Positions 24,701 through 32,227 of a stretch of DNA of 64,000 nucleotides are shown here, piece after piece. The translations under genes and the position numbers were made by a program. The DNA is from Helicobacter sp. 13S00477-4 (GTDB lineage Bacteria; Campylobacterota; Campylobacteria; Campylobacterales; Helicobacteraceae). The stretch's first letter is position 1, and each line of letters starts with the position of its first letter. Below the pieces are notes generated by a model. That model saw only the letters and a list, made by a program, of their open reading frames with translations. It was not told where the DNA came from and did no database searches. The stretch is taken from assembly GCF_002272785.1 (NCBI RefSeq), contig NZ_MLAS01000004.1, forward strand, positions 1-64,000, read 5' to 3'.

Positions 24701-26740
24701 ATTCCCAAAGATACCCGTATGAGTCGATGAAATATTTTCCAAAGTTTTGAAATCTTTTTGTATATGCTCTGAAGCAAGGTTGGTTAAAATATTTTCTTTT
24801 TGATTTTGATTGAAGTTATCTAATAAAGCCCTTTGAGAAGAGAGATTAGCTATAGGATCTGAAGGAGTAGATTGAGCAGACAAAGCGTCTAATGCGATAG
24901 ATGGATTTTCCCTGAGCCTATTTTTTAGATAAGCAGTAAAAATATCAGATTTCAAAAATTGTGATTTGTCTGTATAGATGGGATTGGATTCTATGATTGA
25001 TTGGAGTTCTGTGAAACTATCAAGCTTAGAATCCAAAAAGTCTTTTTGATAAAAAACCATCAAAGCAGACAAATCGATCTTAGGGTAATCTATCTCTATC
25101 GAAGAGATAGCAGGAGCGGGGTGGAAGGGGTAAGTGCGTGTTCGACTTTCGCAATTCCAGTCTTGTTCGCTTCCCCCCAAAAAGCTTGGTATTCCAATTA
25201 CACAGTATCCATACCTATCATAATCCTTCCTAGTGCCATCTTTTTTCACCATCCTCTTTGCTACAGGGGTATTATTGGTGATATCTTTGACCTCAAGGAT
25301 ATTGTCTCCTTTGGCTTTGATGAGGGAAGAGTCATTATTGAGTTTTAGGGCTTTGATATGGATATTGTTCTCAGATAGTATCAATGCAGGGCTATAGGTT
25401 TCTTGCTTGAGTTTGTCTTCTGTGATAGTGGTGGTATAATCAAAAATGCTATGTTTTTTAGCTGTGCCACAAGCACTATCAGCTCTATTGTCTTCACACC
25501 AGCCATAATGAGATTCTTTAGAGATGATTTGATTTTCTAATTCCAATACCCCTATATTGTCAATCACATCAGATACAATCTTTAAATCCCCTTTAGCAAA
25601 GATAAGGGAGTGGTTTTGGAGGGATTTGGATTTGATATTGAGGCTACTAGTAGCATAGAGCATTGGGATAGGGTTAGGATTATCAGTATCCAAACCTTCA
25701 TTGCCAAAGCTGCTATCCTCAGCTGGAGTTCTATCTATAAAATCTATGCTCCTTATCCCTTCTTTGGGATAAGCTATTTCAACCCTGCCATTCACATCAA
25801 TGCTAAATCCCCCATCCCCTGCTTTGGTAGATGGGGTGGTGGCTATGATGCCAGAGTCTTTGATGCCTATGCCTTCTTGTGTGGCTACCAGATAAATAGA
25901 GTTTGCCAACACACTGCCTAGATAGCTCACATCTAGGGCTAGATAGGTTTTGTCTTGATTGTCTGCTGTTTGAATACTGATGGGTTCATACAATAAGATA
26001 GGAGCATTGTGGTTGAAATCCAAGTTGATTTTGTTTTGTCCTAGGATCATATTGAGGGTATTGGCATTGAGTTTGCCATTGATAGTGATGCTTTGGGATA
26101 AGAGATTGAGGGTAGGGATGTTAGAAGCATTCAAGGCTTCTATATTGATATGTCCTTTTTGAACCATAAGGTTGAGTGTTTTTTGAAGGTTATTTAGGTC
26201 ATCAAACTTATTGTTTTCTTCTGGATTGAAATTTGCTGTGATGAGGCTCACAGAGTTATTATGGATAAAGCCACAGCCTTTACAAGTGATGCCATTAGGG
26301 TTGGCGATGATGAGATCTGCTACTCCCCCTGCTGTCTCTATGAAGCCTAGCAAAGAAGAATCTTTATTGCTTGTGATTTGATTCAAAATCAGCTTGGCTT
26401 CTTTGTCTTTTAGGTGAGGATTGCCTGTTATCCAGCCACTTAATCGGGTATCTGTGGATAAATCTTTTGAATTATTGAAGATAAGACCTTTATTGTCTAC
26501 ATTCAAAGTTTCATAATAATTATTAGAAATGCCTCCTTGATTGGGAGAAGCGATATTGATGATATCTACTCCGTTGGGAGCTTTTGTTAAAGTGGGGTTA
26601 TTGTCAATGACTTTGGAAGTATCAATGATGATATTTGGAATATCTGGGGTATTGTCTATAGCAAAGGTGGGTTGGATAACAATGAGTGCAATACTTATCA
26701 ATAAACTCAATATTTTTTTAAATAGATTGCATAAATTCAT
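21743..26740 (-). CDS. TpsA-type exoprotein (filamentous haemagglutinin-like adhesin)
   Basis: A large secreted beta-helical protein, about 1665 residues. The ATG at 26740 is preferred over 26755 because AAGGA lies 7 nt before it. A signal peptide ends at PTFA. The TPS secretion domain follows (about 30-280), with GNPHL and ANPNGITCKGCGF, the conserved NPxL and NPNGI motifs that TpsB recognises. Then come long haemagglutinin-type repeats with GKNISM, LKANNISI and ITASS-like strands. Two cysteine pairs lie in the middle (around 25130-25510). I see no C-terminal toxin domain or VENN motif. The protein stops at 21743 after NAVDFGQKRIWGRYW. Its partner TpsB is the last gene of the same operon. 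Probable function is adhesion. Confidence 0.9.
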   Translation of the reverse strand: MNLCNLFKKILSLLISIALIVIQPTFAIDNTPDIPNIIIDTSKVIDNNPTLTKAPNGVDIINIASPNQGGISNNYYETLNVDNKGLIFNNSKDLSTDTRLSGWITGNPHLKDKEAKLILNQITSNKDSSLLGFIETAGGVADLIIANPNGITCKGCGFIHNNSVSLITANFNPEENNKFDDLNNLQKTLNLMVQKGHINIEALNASNIPTLNLLSQSITINGKLNANTLNMILGQNKINLDFNHNAPILLYEPISIQTADNQDKTYLALDVSYLGSVLANSIYLVATQEGIGIKDSGIIATTPSTKAGDGGFSIDVNGRVEIAYPKEGIRSIDFIDRTPAEDSSFGNEGLDTDNPNPIPMLYATSSLNIKSKSLQNHSLIFAKGDLKIVSDVIDNIGVLELENQIISKESHYGWCEDNRADSACGTAKKHSIFDYTTTITEDKLKQETYSPALILSENNIHIKALKLNNDSSLIKAKGDNILEVKDITNNTPVAKRMVKKDGTRKDYDRYGYCVIGIPSFLGGSEQDWNCESRTRTYPFHPAPAISSIEIDYPKIDLSALMVFYQKDFLDSKLDSFTELQSIIESNPIYTDKSQFLKSDIFTAYLKNRLRENPSIALDALSAQSTPSDPIANLSSQRALLDNFNQNQKENILTNLASEHIQKDFKTLENISSTHTGIFGNDIFIIGDSLKNTSFIASTSDMTIHTPYVLNQNGSIIAKNDVSIYADGFKHISSKLKGSDVNIIAKDIIIESGVNQKDFSLKEAQSIFPYNLSSHHQNAYPFGVEKIIYSSSIASLDSLSSISSDNLSINSQDVYIKGASLQAKDKLNIKASNASINTLALYQNYSDDDQTHQNQEQLQSSLKANNISIDTNNDLKMTSIDLKGNESIAIASGGSILIDTAQNTSFIKNILTSYSHKILESTKTDTTNIDSSTTHIANTLAGKNISMSSKGDLKAYNLSVKSDEKLALSSDNNLTLSNLADSTSHTQDIHSKTTGIDFSSKGDKYTLSYGTDTSDSKDFNAASIHHNQSIQANNIYLTSGNQISIQSSDLKAQGDIKIAAQDISIISLEDEHKQDYTKTTTSDRFGISVSKADVGEILGNLGKKAIASTGKTLSKLYDNPKDILHKTGNWLQEQSNKIKAPSSLKDTDLNVSVGFTHSKTHQSKSQTQTIASASNLKANNIALSTRGDINIIGSDLSTNSNINLTANNLNITAAKNTNIQDKTSSEDIIAGSISANLGKNTGFGGEFSYDHNHSSAHLKASSHTASSLAGKNISVHTTEHTTITGSNLNASDNTLIQTTHFKMTASKDEASFQSQSQSYGGKIKGSYNGINTSLGLSGHYSDSRHTINTIHHNASSLNTQNLTLQAKKDTLIASSDMNVSDSASISADSLSVYALQDTHQDKANAKDFAGSIDGSIGVHTQANANLTIGISDISKQSTTHQNASINANKLNININEDVNLIGGDISTSSLDNQIKGKTHIQDIQDKSTSKNYSVVGTMSLSTSAKPTALFTPTYQESISTHTQSSGIFITQEKHSPTQPKTTDKNLDDIDNITNPAQDTINSLLNTHQKSTLFIQDTHNLINFIKNNQNSPIKQILKNIASGVYEESKPLLNSMLNIPLDTTSSIIKNTIDKKPNPSLKQTLNNMGEQASQNAVDFGQKRIWGRYW

Positions 26741-26865
26741 AAAAAATTCCTTCATTATTATATTTATATATTTAATTTTTTATATTTTAAATGAATATTA
26801 CTTAAATTTATTTAAAAGAATAAAATATTTTACATTTTTATCTTCATGTCGATATTGAATTTTGA

Positions 26866-26871
26866 TATAAT
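26866..26871 (+). promoter_or_regulatory. Predicted -10 box of barrel copy 3
   Basis: TATAAT in the 140-bp gap between divergent tpsA and copy 3, 25 bp before the ATG of copy 3, with AAAGGA as ribosome binding site. Copy 3 therefore appears to have its own promoter. Confidence 0.5.
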
Positions 26872-26895
26872 CATGCAAGAATAAAGGAAAATCAA

Positions 26896-27582
26896 ATGAA
26901 TCCACTACATAAAAGCATATTTGCATTTTTATTTATCATAGCTTCTTTCATCTCTTTTGCACAAGCAAGATTTTTCATAGGGATAGACAATGGGCATACT
27001 ATAGATAGGGTAGATGTAAATACAGAAGCTTCTTATGATTCTACAGGTTCTATGATAACCCCAGCTAGTTATATCAAAAATGCCTACAAAGGAACAGGAT
27101 GGCTAATCAATATCAATCTAGGCACACAACATTATTTTGATAAAAATCAATTCATAGGTTTTAGGTGGTTTTTTACAGGAGGTTATGGTAGGACTGATTT
27201 GGTCAATCAAGTCATTAATAAGATTCATTATCCTTCAAGCATAATCAACATAGCTTTAGGGGCAGATATATTGTTAGATGTGATTGAGTTTGGTGGTAAT
27301 AATTCTTTGGGATTATTTGGTGGGGTTGAGGGGGGGGTAAGTTCTGTTTTTTCAGATAAAACATTTTACTACGATGAAGAGAATCTTCATTCATTTGTAG
27401 CTCCTGAAGTTTTTAGTTCAGTTCGCACAGGAATATCCCTATTTTTAGCCCAACATCACCGCATAGAATTTGTAGCTAAAATACCTGTGTATGATCTTAG
27501 TTTTGCCAAAAATCCTGATAGCTATGACTCTAATATTTACAAACCTATCCAACTGATGCTTGGCTATAAATTTGTTTTTTAG
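26896..27582 (+). CDS. Small outer membrane barrel protein, island copy 3
   Basis: A 228-residue barrel with signal peptide (MNPLHKSIFAFLF...FAQA), barrel strands and a C-terminal YKFVF. Its N-terminal sequence matches copy 2, while residues from the end of the signal peptide through GGVEGG match copy 1 almost perfectly, so it looks like a mosaic of the two. It is divergent from tpsA and has its own -10 box. An 8-G run at 27330-27337 lies within codons for Glu-Gly-Gly-Val. The gene is intact at this length, but slippage would truncate it. Function unknown beyond outer membrane location. Confidence 0.82.
   Translation: MNPLHKSIFAFLFIIASFISFAQARFFIGIDNGHTIDRVDVNTEASYDSTGSMITPASYIKNAYKGTGWLININLGTQHYFDKNQFIGFRWFFTGGYGRTDLVNQVINKIHYPSSIINIALGADILLDVIEFGGNNSLGLFGGVEGGVSSVFSDKTFYYDEENLHSFVAPEVFSSVRTGISLFLAQHHRIEFVAKIPVYDLSFAKNPDSYDSNIYKPIQLMLGYKFVF
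26953..27335 (+). repeat. Inverted 383-bp near-identical repeat, right copy
   Basis: Partner of 20558-20940, with seven substitutions by eye. A shorter match, AAAGGAAAATCAAATGAATCC and onward (from about 26883), is shared instead with the 5' end of copy 2. This suggests past recombination among the three genes. Confidence 0.9.
27330..27337 (+). repeat. 8-G homopolymer inside barrel gene copy 3
   Basis: Eight G in the coding strand, in frame at this length. Copy 1 has six G at the equivalent place. Runs of eight or more G are slippage-prone in related species, so this may be a phase-variation site. Confidence 0.6.
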
Positions 27583-27587
27583 GGTTT

Positions 27588-28850
27588 TTATTGAATCTGA
27601 TTTTGAATCACTGCATTTCCATTGATATAGAGGGTTTTGACTTTTTTGCATTGGAGGAGAAATTGCAAAGAAGGTTGGCTGCTTTTGGCGATTTGTGGGC
27701 ATTCAAAAATACTGATATCTGCAAACTTGTCAGATTCTAATGCACCTGATTTGAGGTTGAGTGCTTTGGCAGCGTATTTGGTGGCTCCTAAGATGAGGGT
27801 TTTGCTTAGGTCTTCTAGCTGTATATTTGGGTAAGAAAATAACGCACATTTAAGCTCATCTAGCATATTCAAGTTGTCATTAGAGCTTTTGCCATCGGTG
27901 GCAAAAATGGGGTTTAGTCCTGCAGATTTGAGCATAGATAGGTCTATGTAGGTATTATTGAGCAAGCGATTTGAGCGAGGGCAGGAGATGACATAGCCGT
28001 TTTTTGATATTGTCAAAAGCTCTTTATGAGTGGCGAAAAGACAATGTGTGAACAAAACCCTCATCCCTTCAAAGAGGTCTAAAAATTCTTTGATAGTATA
28101 AAGGGGCTTTGGAGAAGGGATTTTTAAAGTATTTTTATAAAAGGTCTTGAACCAGCCTTTTTGATCCTCTAGCCATTCTCTCTCAGCAGCTGACTCTAAA
28201 AAATGGGTTGAAAGCAAGCAATTATCTTTTTTGGCAATTTCAAGCACTTTTTTTGCCAATATGCTGTGGACAGAATAGGGTGAATGCAGAGCAATGGCAG
28301 GTGTGAATTTGTGTGATTTGAATCCTTTTGAGGCAATGTAGCGGGAGGAAAAACTCTCATATAAAAAATCTAATGCCACAGGTATAGAACCAATGACTTC
28401 ACTGAAATATATAACCCTTAGATCTGAATTTGCCAAAATAGGCATATCTTGCCCATAGCTACTGATAGCACCCACAGTCGCTACACCGCTTTGGAGTTGT
28501 TCTTGGATAGAGGATTTTACAGATGATTGGATATCATTTAGTACTTCATCGCGTTTTTGCATCACACTTTCAAGCCATTTTTCAAAGCTACCATATATGA
28601 AGCTTGAAATATTATTCCCAAATTCAAAATGGATATGTGTATTGATGAAAGCAGGTAAAATCACAGAGTCATCATAAAAGCTTGCATTTGGGTATTTTTT
28701 CTTTAAAGTTTGATAATCCCCTACTTCAATGATTTTACTTTCTTTGTCTTCAAAGCACTCAAAAGCAACCCCACCATTAGAAATGATATCGAATGCTTCA
28801 TTACAGATAAAAACTTTGCTAGCTCCTATGAGTTTGATGTGATTTGTCAT
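27588..28850 (-). CDS. Amidohydrolase, probable aminofutalosine deaminase
   Basis: A 420-residue COG0402-type amidohydrolase. The metal motif is FINTHIHFEFG (HxH), followed by a conserved His in ALHSPYSVHS, His in STHFLESAAEREW, His in LFTHCLF and Asp in FATDGKSSND, so the active site is complete. The likely role is deamination of 6-amino-6-deoxyfutalosine in menaquinone synthesis, which H. pylori and Campylobacter use. MqnC in this window (47869-48915) supports that pathway. It overlaps the MscS gene start-to-stop in an operon with the pyrC-like gene, the same neighbourhood I recall in H. pylori. Confidence 0.85.
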   Translation of the reverse strand: MTNHIKLIGASKVFICNEAFDIISNGGVAFECFEDKESKIIEVGDYQTLKKKYPNASFYDDSVILPAFINTHIHFEFGNNISSFIYGSFEKWLESVMQKRDEVLNDIQSSVKSSIQEQLQSGVATVGAISSYGQDMPILANSDLRVIYFSEVIGSIPVALDFLYESFSSRYIASKGFKSHKFTPAIALHSPYSVHSILAKKVLEIAKKDNCLLSTHFLESAAEREWLEDQKGWFKTFYKNTLKIPSPKPLYTIKEFLDLFEGMRVLFTHCLFATHKELLTISKNGYVISCPRSNRLLNNTYIDLSMLKSAGLNPIFATDGKSSNDNLNMLDELKCALFSYPNIQLEDLSKTLILGATKYAAKALNLKSGALESDKFADISIFECPQIAKSSQPSLQFLLQCKKVKTLYINGNAVIQNQIQ

Positions 28851-29668
28851 TGTGATTCTTTTGATGAGAGGGTGATGTTGAGTTTTTGAGGGGAGATTTG
28901 GATTTTTGCTTCATTTAGGGCAGCTTGAGTTTTTTCTATCAGCTCGCTTTTGATAGCAAAGACATTGTCTTTGATCTTTGCCCATACCCTGATGGTGAAA
29001 CTTAAAGAATCTGAGCCAAATTCAGTTACTCCAATGAAGACAGATGTGTTTGGATCGATTTTGTCCATTTTGCTGATGACATTTTGGATGATTTGACGGA
29101 TTTGTTCTATGTCATTTGTGTATTTTATGTGGAATACCCATTCTATTCGTCTTTTGTCGCTGTCTGTGCAGTTGATGATATTTGCGTTGGCGATGTTGCG
29201 GTTTGGTAGGATGGCTAGCTTGTCATCAGGGAGTCGTATGGTTGTGTTGAAAAGATTGATGGACTCTACATTGCCAATTATTGAGCCTATTTCAATGGTA
29301 TCGTTTTTTTTGAAAGGTCGCAATATGATGAGGATAATGCCTCCTGCGATGCTAGAGAGTGAATCTTTTAGAGCGAGTGCGATAGCCACACCAGCAGTGC
29401 CTATGATAGTGAGGATAGAAGTGGTTTGTACACCGATATTGCTTAGCATTGTGATTATGACGATGATGAAAAGAGCGATGAAAACTACTTGAGAAATGAA
29501 ATTCCCTAATATAGGGTCTTTTTTGCAAATGGTTTTTTTGATTTTTTTTGAGATGAATTTGGATACATATATTCCAATAGCAAGGATAAGCAATGCTTTT
29601 ATCAACACAAGGGCAAAATCTTCTATTGAGGGGGGTATTTTTTGAAAGAAAACGGATAAATTATTCAT
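28847..29668 (-). CDS. MscS-family mechanosensitive channel
   Basis: A small mechanosensitive channel of 273 residues. Three N-terminal transmembrane segments are followed by the pore helix region (TAGVAIALALKDSLSSIAGGIILI, about 97-120) and the MscS cytoplasmic beta and alpha/beta domains (RPFKKNDTIEIGSIIGNVESINLFNTTIR). The start ATG at 29668 has GGTGA about 6 nt upstream and overlaps the end of the pyrC-like gene; the ATG at 29680 lacks such a site. It would release solutes under osmotic downshock. Confidence 0.9.
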   Translation of the reverse strand: MNNLSVFFQKIPPSIEDFALVLIKALLILAIGIYVSKFISKKIKKTICKKDPILGNFISQVVFIALFIIVIITMLSNIGVQTTSILTIIGTAGVAIALALKDSLSSIAGGIILIILRPFKKNDTIEIGSIIGNVESINLFNTTIRLPDDKLAILPNRNIANANIINCTDSDKRRIEWVFHIKYTNDIEQIRQIIQNVISKMDKIDPNTSVFIGVTEFGSDSLSFTIRVWAKIKDNVFAIKSELIEKTQAALNEAKIQISPQKLNITLSSKESQ

Positions 29669-30878
29669 AAAAATCACCATTGATAATCATTGCTTGTATT
29701 TTGGAATTGAGCTTTTGGTCGTGATAGGGAGAGAAAGTATCTGTGATGTGTGTGTAGTCATTTGGATCGATTATCATCAAATCGGCATCTTTATCCAAAG
29801 CAATTTCACCTTTTTGCAAAGAGAGGAAATCAGATTGATTTTTTGAAGCGATGCGTAAAAAATGTTCTAAAGTGATATGGCCGGGTTTGATGAGGTATGT
29901 ATAAGCTAGAGCAAAATAATGAGCAATACTATCAACCCCAAAGCTTGCTAATTCAAAGACTAGATCTTTTTTAGAGTTGTAATCTGCACATTGTAGAGAG
30001 GTAAGCATATCGATTTTATTTTCTTTGAGGGATTTTAGCAGGAAGGCTTTGGAAGGAGTATCTTTTAAGGGTGGGTTTAGCTTAGCTCTTGTGTTGTAGT
30101 GCTTGCAGGAACTTTCATCTAGTATGAGGTGATGGATAGGGGTTTGGGTAAATATAGGGGTATGTTTTGATTTGAAATCATTAATGATTTCAAAAGAATG
30201 TATTTCTGTAATGGTGTTGAATAAAATTTTTACATTCAGGTGTCTTGCGGTTTGGGAAAATTTTGCTATTTCTTTGGTTTGAGAGAGAGGCGATATGCTT
30301 GGCAAGCCTAAGGTAGAGGCTAATTCTCCTTCATTGATAACCCCTGAGGCAAGCTCTGGGTCTTGAGCGAAGCATATCAGAGGGATATTGAGCATTGATG
30401 AATATTGAGCTATCCGTAAGAGATTGTTTCCATCAATGTGGCTATCAATGTAGATAACTTTGCCTCCTTGTGAGTGTAGGATAGATATATCATTGAGTTT
30501 GTTTTCGTTATTGGTGGGTTTGATAGAAGGGAGGAGGGTGATTTCAGTCTTAGTATCGATGATTTTGATGAGTTCAATGATGGCTATATTTTCACAAGCA
30601 GGTGTAGTATCTGGGAGCAATAAGATAGTGCCTACACCTCCTTTGAGGCATTTTTTTGATAGGGTTATTAAGCTTGATTGAGAAAGGATTTTGCTTTTGG
30701 GGTATACATTCAGATCGATGAGGGCTGGAGTGATGATTTTCCCATCGCAGTTGATTTGTTTTTCATTTTTTAGTGGGGTGAGTTGGGGAGCAATTTGGAC
30801 TATTTTTTTATCTTGAATGCGGATATCTGCTTTTTTATTTTGAGAATGATCGCAAATAACCCCATTTTTTATCAACAT
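29661..30878 (-). CDS. Dihydroorotase-like protein lacking metal ligands
   Basis: A 405-residue protein with the dihydroorotase/amidohydrolase scaffold (KIITPALIDLNVY...; LLLPDTTPACEN; EGELASTLGLPSISPLSQT; C-terminal KDADLMIIDPN). The catalytic metal motifs are missing. The HxH expected after ALIDLN is replaced by NVY, and the SDHAPH-like motif is replaced by SLQCADYN. It is therefore likely non-catalytic, comparable to PyrC-like subunits that support aspartate transcarbamoylase in other bacteria. No pyrB is nearby. The pseudoenzyme interpretation is inference from missing residues. It overlaps the mscS start. Confidence 0.8.
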   Translation of the reverse strand: MLIKNGVICDHSQNKKADIRIQDKKIVQIAPQLTPLKNEKQINCDGKIITPALIDLNVYPKSKILSQSSLITLSKKCLKGGVGTILLLPDTTPACENIAIIELIKIIDTKTEITLLPSIKPTNNENKLNDISILHSQGGKVIYIDSHIDGNNLLRIAQYSSMLNIPLICFAQDPELASGVINEGELASTLGLPSISPLSQTKEIAKFSQTARHLNVKILFNTITEIHSFEIINDFKSKHTPIFTQTPIHHLILDESSCKHYNTRAKLNPPLKDTPSKAFLLKSLKENKIDMLTSLQCADYNSKKDLVFELASFGVDSIAHYFALAYTYLIKPGHITLEHFLRIASKNQSDFLSLQKGEIALDKDADLMIIDPNDYTHITDTFSPYHDQKLNSKIQAMIINGDFYE

Positions 30879-30968
30879 TTATTATTTCCTTTTTGCATTC
30901 ATGATTGAAAATATATTTATTGAATGTTATTGTATCCAACTCCGTTTAAAAAATCTCTGTTTTTGATG

Positions 30969-31247
30969 TCAATGGGATTGGATATTTGTATTTTTTGTTT
31001 GTGAGGAATCAAGGAAAGACTTTAGGTTATTGAGGGTTTTATCTTTTTTAAAATCTTTGGATTCTTGTGCTGAAGCATAATCGTGTCCATCACAATATTG
31101 TCCTTCTAAGCTACCATCATTTAGAAAACTGCCTTTCAACCCTTTGGAATCTGTAGGTTGATCGCAGGCTTGTGGTATCATATCTTCTTGTGCATTTAAA
31201 AGTGCCAAAAAACAACATATGGTTATAATAGAAAATGTGATTTTCAT
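30969..31247 (-). CDS. Small exported protein of unknown function, ccdA neighbour
   Basis: A 92-residue protein with a signal peptide (MKITFSIITICCFLALLNA, cleavage near 19-20). The mature part is hydrophilic, has only two cysteines (28 and 52, QACDQ and QYCDGHDY), and is likely periplasmic. Its start overlaps the stop of ccdA (ATGA), so the two are probably translated together. Because CcdA moves electrons to periplasmic thiols, a redox-linked role is possible, but I do not recognise the family. Confidence 0.65.
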   Translation of the reverse strand: MKITFSIITICCFLALLNAQEDMIPQACDQPTDSKGLKGSFLNDGSLEGQYCDGHDYASAQESKDFKKDKTLNNLKSFLDSSQTKNTNIQSH

Positions 31248-31990
31248 CAGATGCCTCCAAGTTTGTTTAATAAAATTTGACTCAAATTCTGCATAGAACC
31301 ACTTAGGATAATCAGACCAATGATGATGAGAAGGAGTCCTGAGATGATTTCAATGATTCGAGTATATTTTTTGATTTTGTTCAGTAGCCCTAATGCTTGG
31401 TTTAGCATGATAGCTACTATCAAAAAAGGGATACCTAAACCAATGGTATAAATAGTCATTAATGCTAATCCATAACCTTCTTGAGTGCCACTGAGTATGA
31501 CGATGCTTGAAAAAATAGGTCCTATACAAGGAGTCCAGCCCAGTGCAAAACTCACCCCCAAAATAAAAGGTGAGATGAAATTGAGGAATTTATTTTTTGA
31601 TTTGATTTCTAGGTTGGTTCTTTTGGTTTTGTATAAAAAATTGATACGTAATATACCCATAAAATGCAAACCAAAAATGATGATTACCCCGCCAGCTACA
31701 TAATTTAACCAGCTTCCAATCAGGAAGTTTTCAATAAGCTTTGCCATTGAGGCACCCAATAGGATGAAAATAATCCCAAAGCCAAGGATGAATAGAAGAG
31801 ATTTGATGAGTATTGTTATTTTGCTTGTTTGACCAGATTTTAGCTCTTCAAGAGAGGCACCAGATATGTAAGACATATAGGCAGGAATTAGAGGCAAGAT
31901 ACAAGGGCTTAAAAAAGTCAATATTCCTGCGAGCAAAGAAGCACTCATTGGTGCGGAATAAAAAATTTCCATCAGGGTATTGTCAAACAT
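31247..31990 (-). CDS. ccdA: CcdA-type thiol electron transporter for cytochrome c biogenesis
   Basis: A polytopic membrane protein of 247 residues with six predicted helices, the size of CcdA. The two redox cysteines are in LSPCILPLIPAYMSY (helix 1) and LGWTPCIGPIF (helix 4), both with the usual neighbouring Pro residues. It carries reducing equivalents across the inner membrane to keep haem-binding cysteines of apocytochromes c reduced. It fits with the CcsBA haem lyase and thioredoxin-like lipoprotein at 39273-42747. It is the first gene of the minus-strand cluster down to 27588. Confidence 0.92.
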   Translation of the reverse strand: MFDNTLMEIFYSAPMSASLLAGILTFLSPCILPLIPAYMSYISGASLEELKSGQTSKITILIKSLLFILGFGIIFILLGASMAKLIENFLIGSWLNYVAGGVIIIFGLHFMGILRINFLYKTKRTNLEIKSKNKFLNFISPFILGVSFALGWTPCIGPIFSSIVILSGTQEGYGLALMTIYTIGLGIPFLIVAIMLNQALGLLNKIKKYTRIIEIISGLLLIIIGLIILSGSMQNLSQILLNKLGGI

Positions 31991-32095
31991 TCAAAAAACC
32001 TCACTTTCTTGCTTTTAAGATTCTAAGTAAAGCATAAAATATTAAATCAATGGATTATTATTTTTTTATCTTTGATATAAAAGATGCATAAAACA

Positions 32096-32126
32096 TTATT
32101 CAAGTTATTCAAGCAGGGTTATTCAA
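32096..32126 (+). repeat. Three direct repeats TTATTCAA upstream of the helicase gene
   Basis: Copies start at 32096, 32105 and 32119, spaced 9 and 14 bp, just upstream of the -10 box at 32148. The position suits an activator or repressor site, but spacing is irregular and no regulator is known to me. Confidence 0.35.
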
Positions 32127-32147
32127 ATAAAAGGGAGAATACTCTGT

Positions 32148-32153
32148 TATAAT
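32148..32153 (+). promoter_or_regulatory. Predicted -10 box of the DEAD-box helicase gene
   Basis: TATAAT with transcription start expected near 32160, giving a leader of about 68 nt before ATG 32228. Confidence 0.5.
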
Positions 32154-32160
32154 TACAATA

Positions 32161-32198
32161 GCAAAAAGTCTGGTTGTGAAAGATTTTTGGCTTTTTGC
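32161..32198 (+). promoter_or_regulatory. Hairpin at the start of the helicase 5' leader
   Basis: GCAAAAAG (32161-32168) and CTTTTTGC (32191-32198) can pair into an 8-bp stem with a 22-nt loop at the predicted transcript start. A structured leader in front of an RNA helicase gene could allow autoregulation. This is inference. Confidence 0.35.
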
Positions 32199-32227
32199 CA
32201 TCTAAAAATATATTAAAGTGAGCAAAA

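Noticed and set aside
25001-25921. Several plus-strand frames of 100 or more codons inside tpsA
   Set aside because: They are antisense to a strongly supported exoprotein gene and lack ribosome binding sites and family features.
29109-29492. A 127-codon plus-strand frame opposite mscS
   Set aside because: Antisense shadow of a conserved channel gene.
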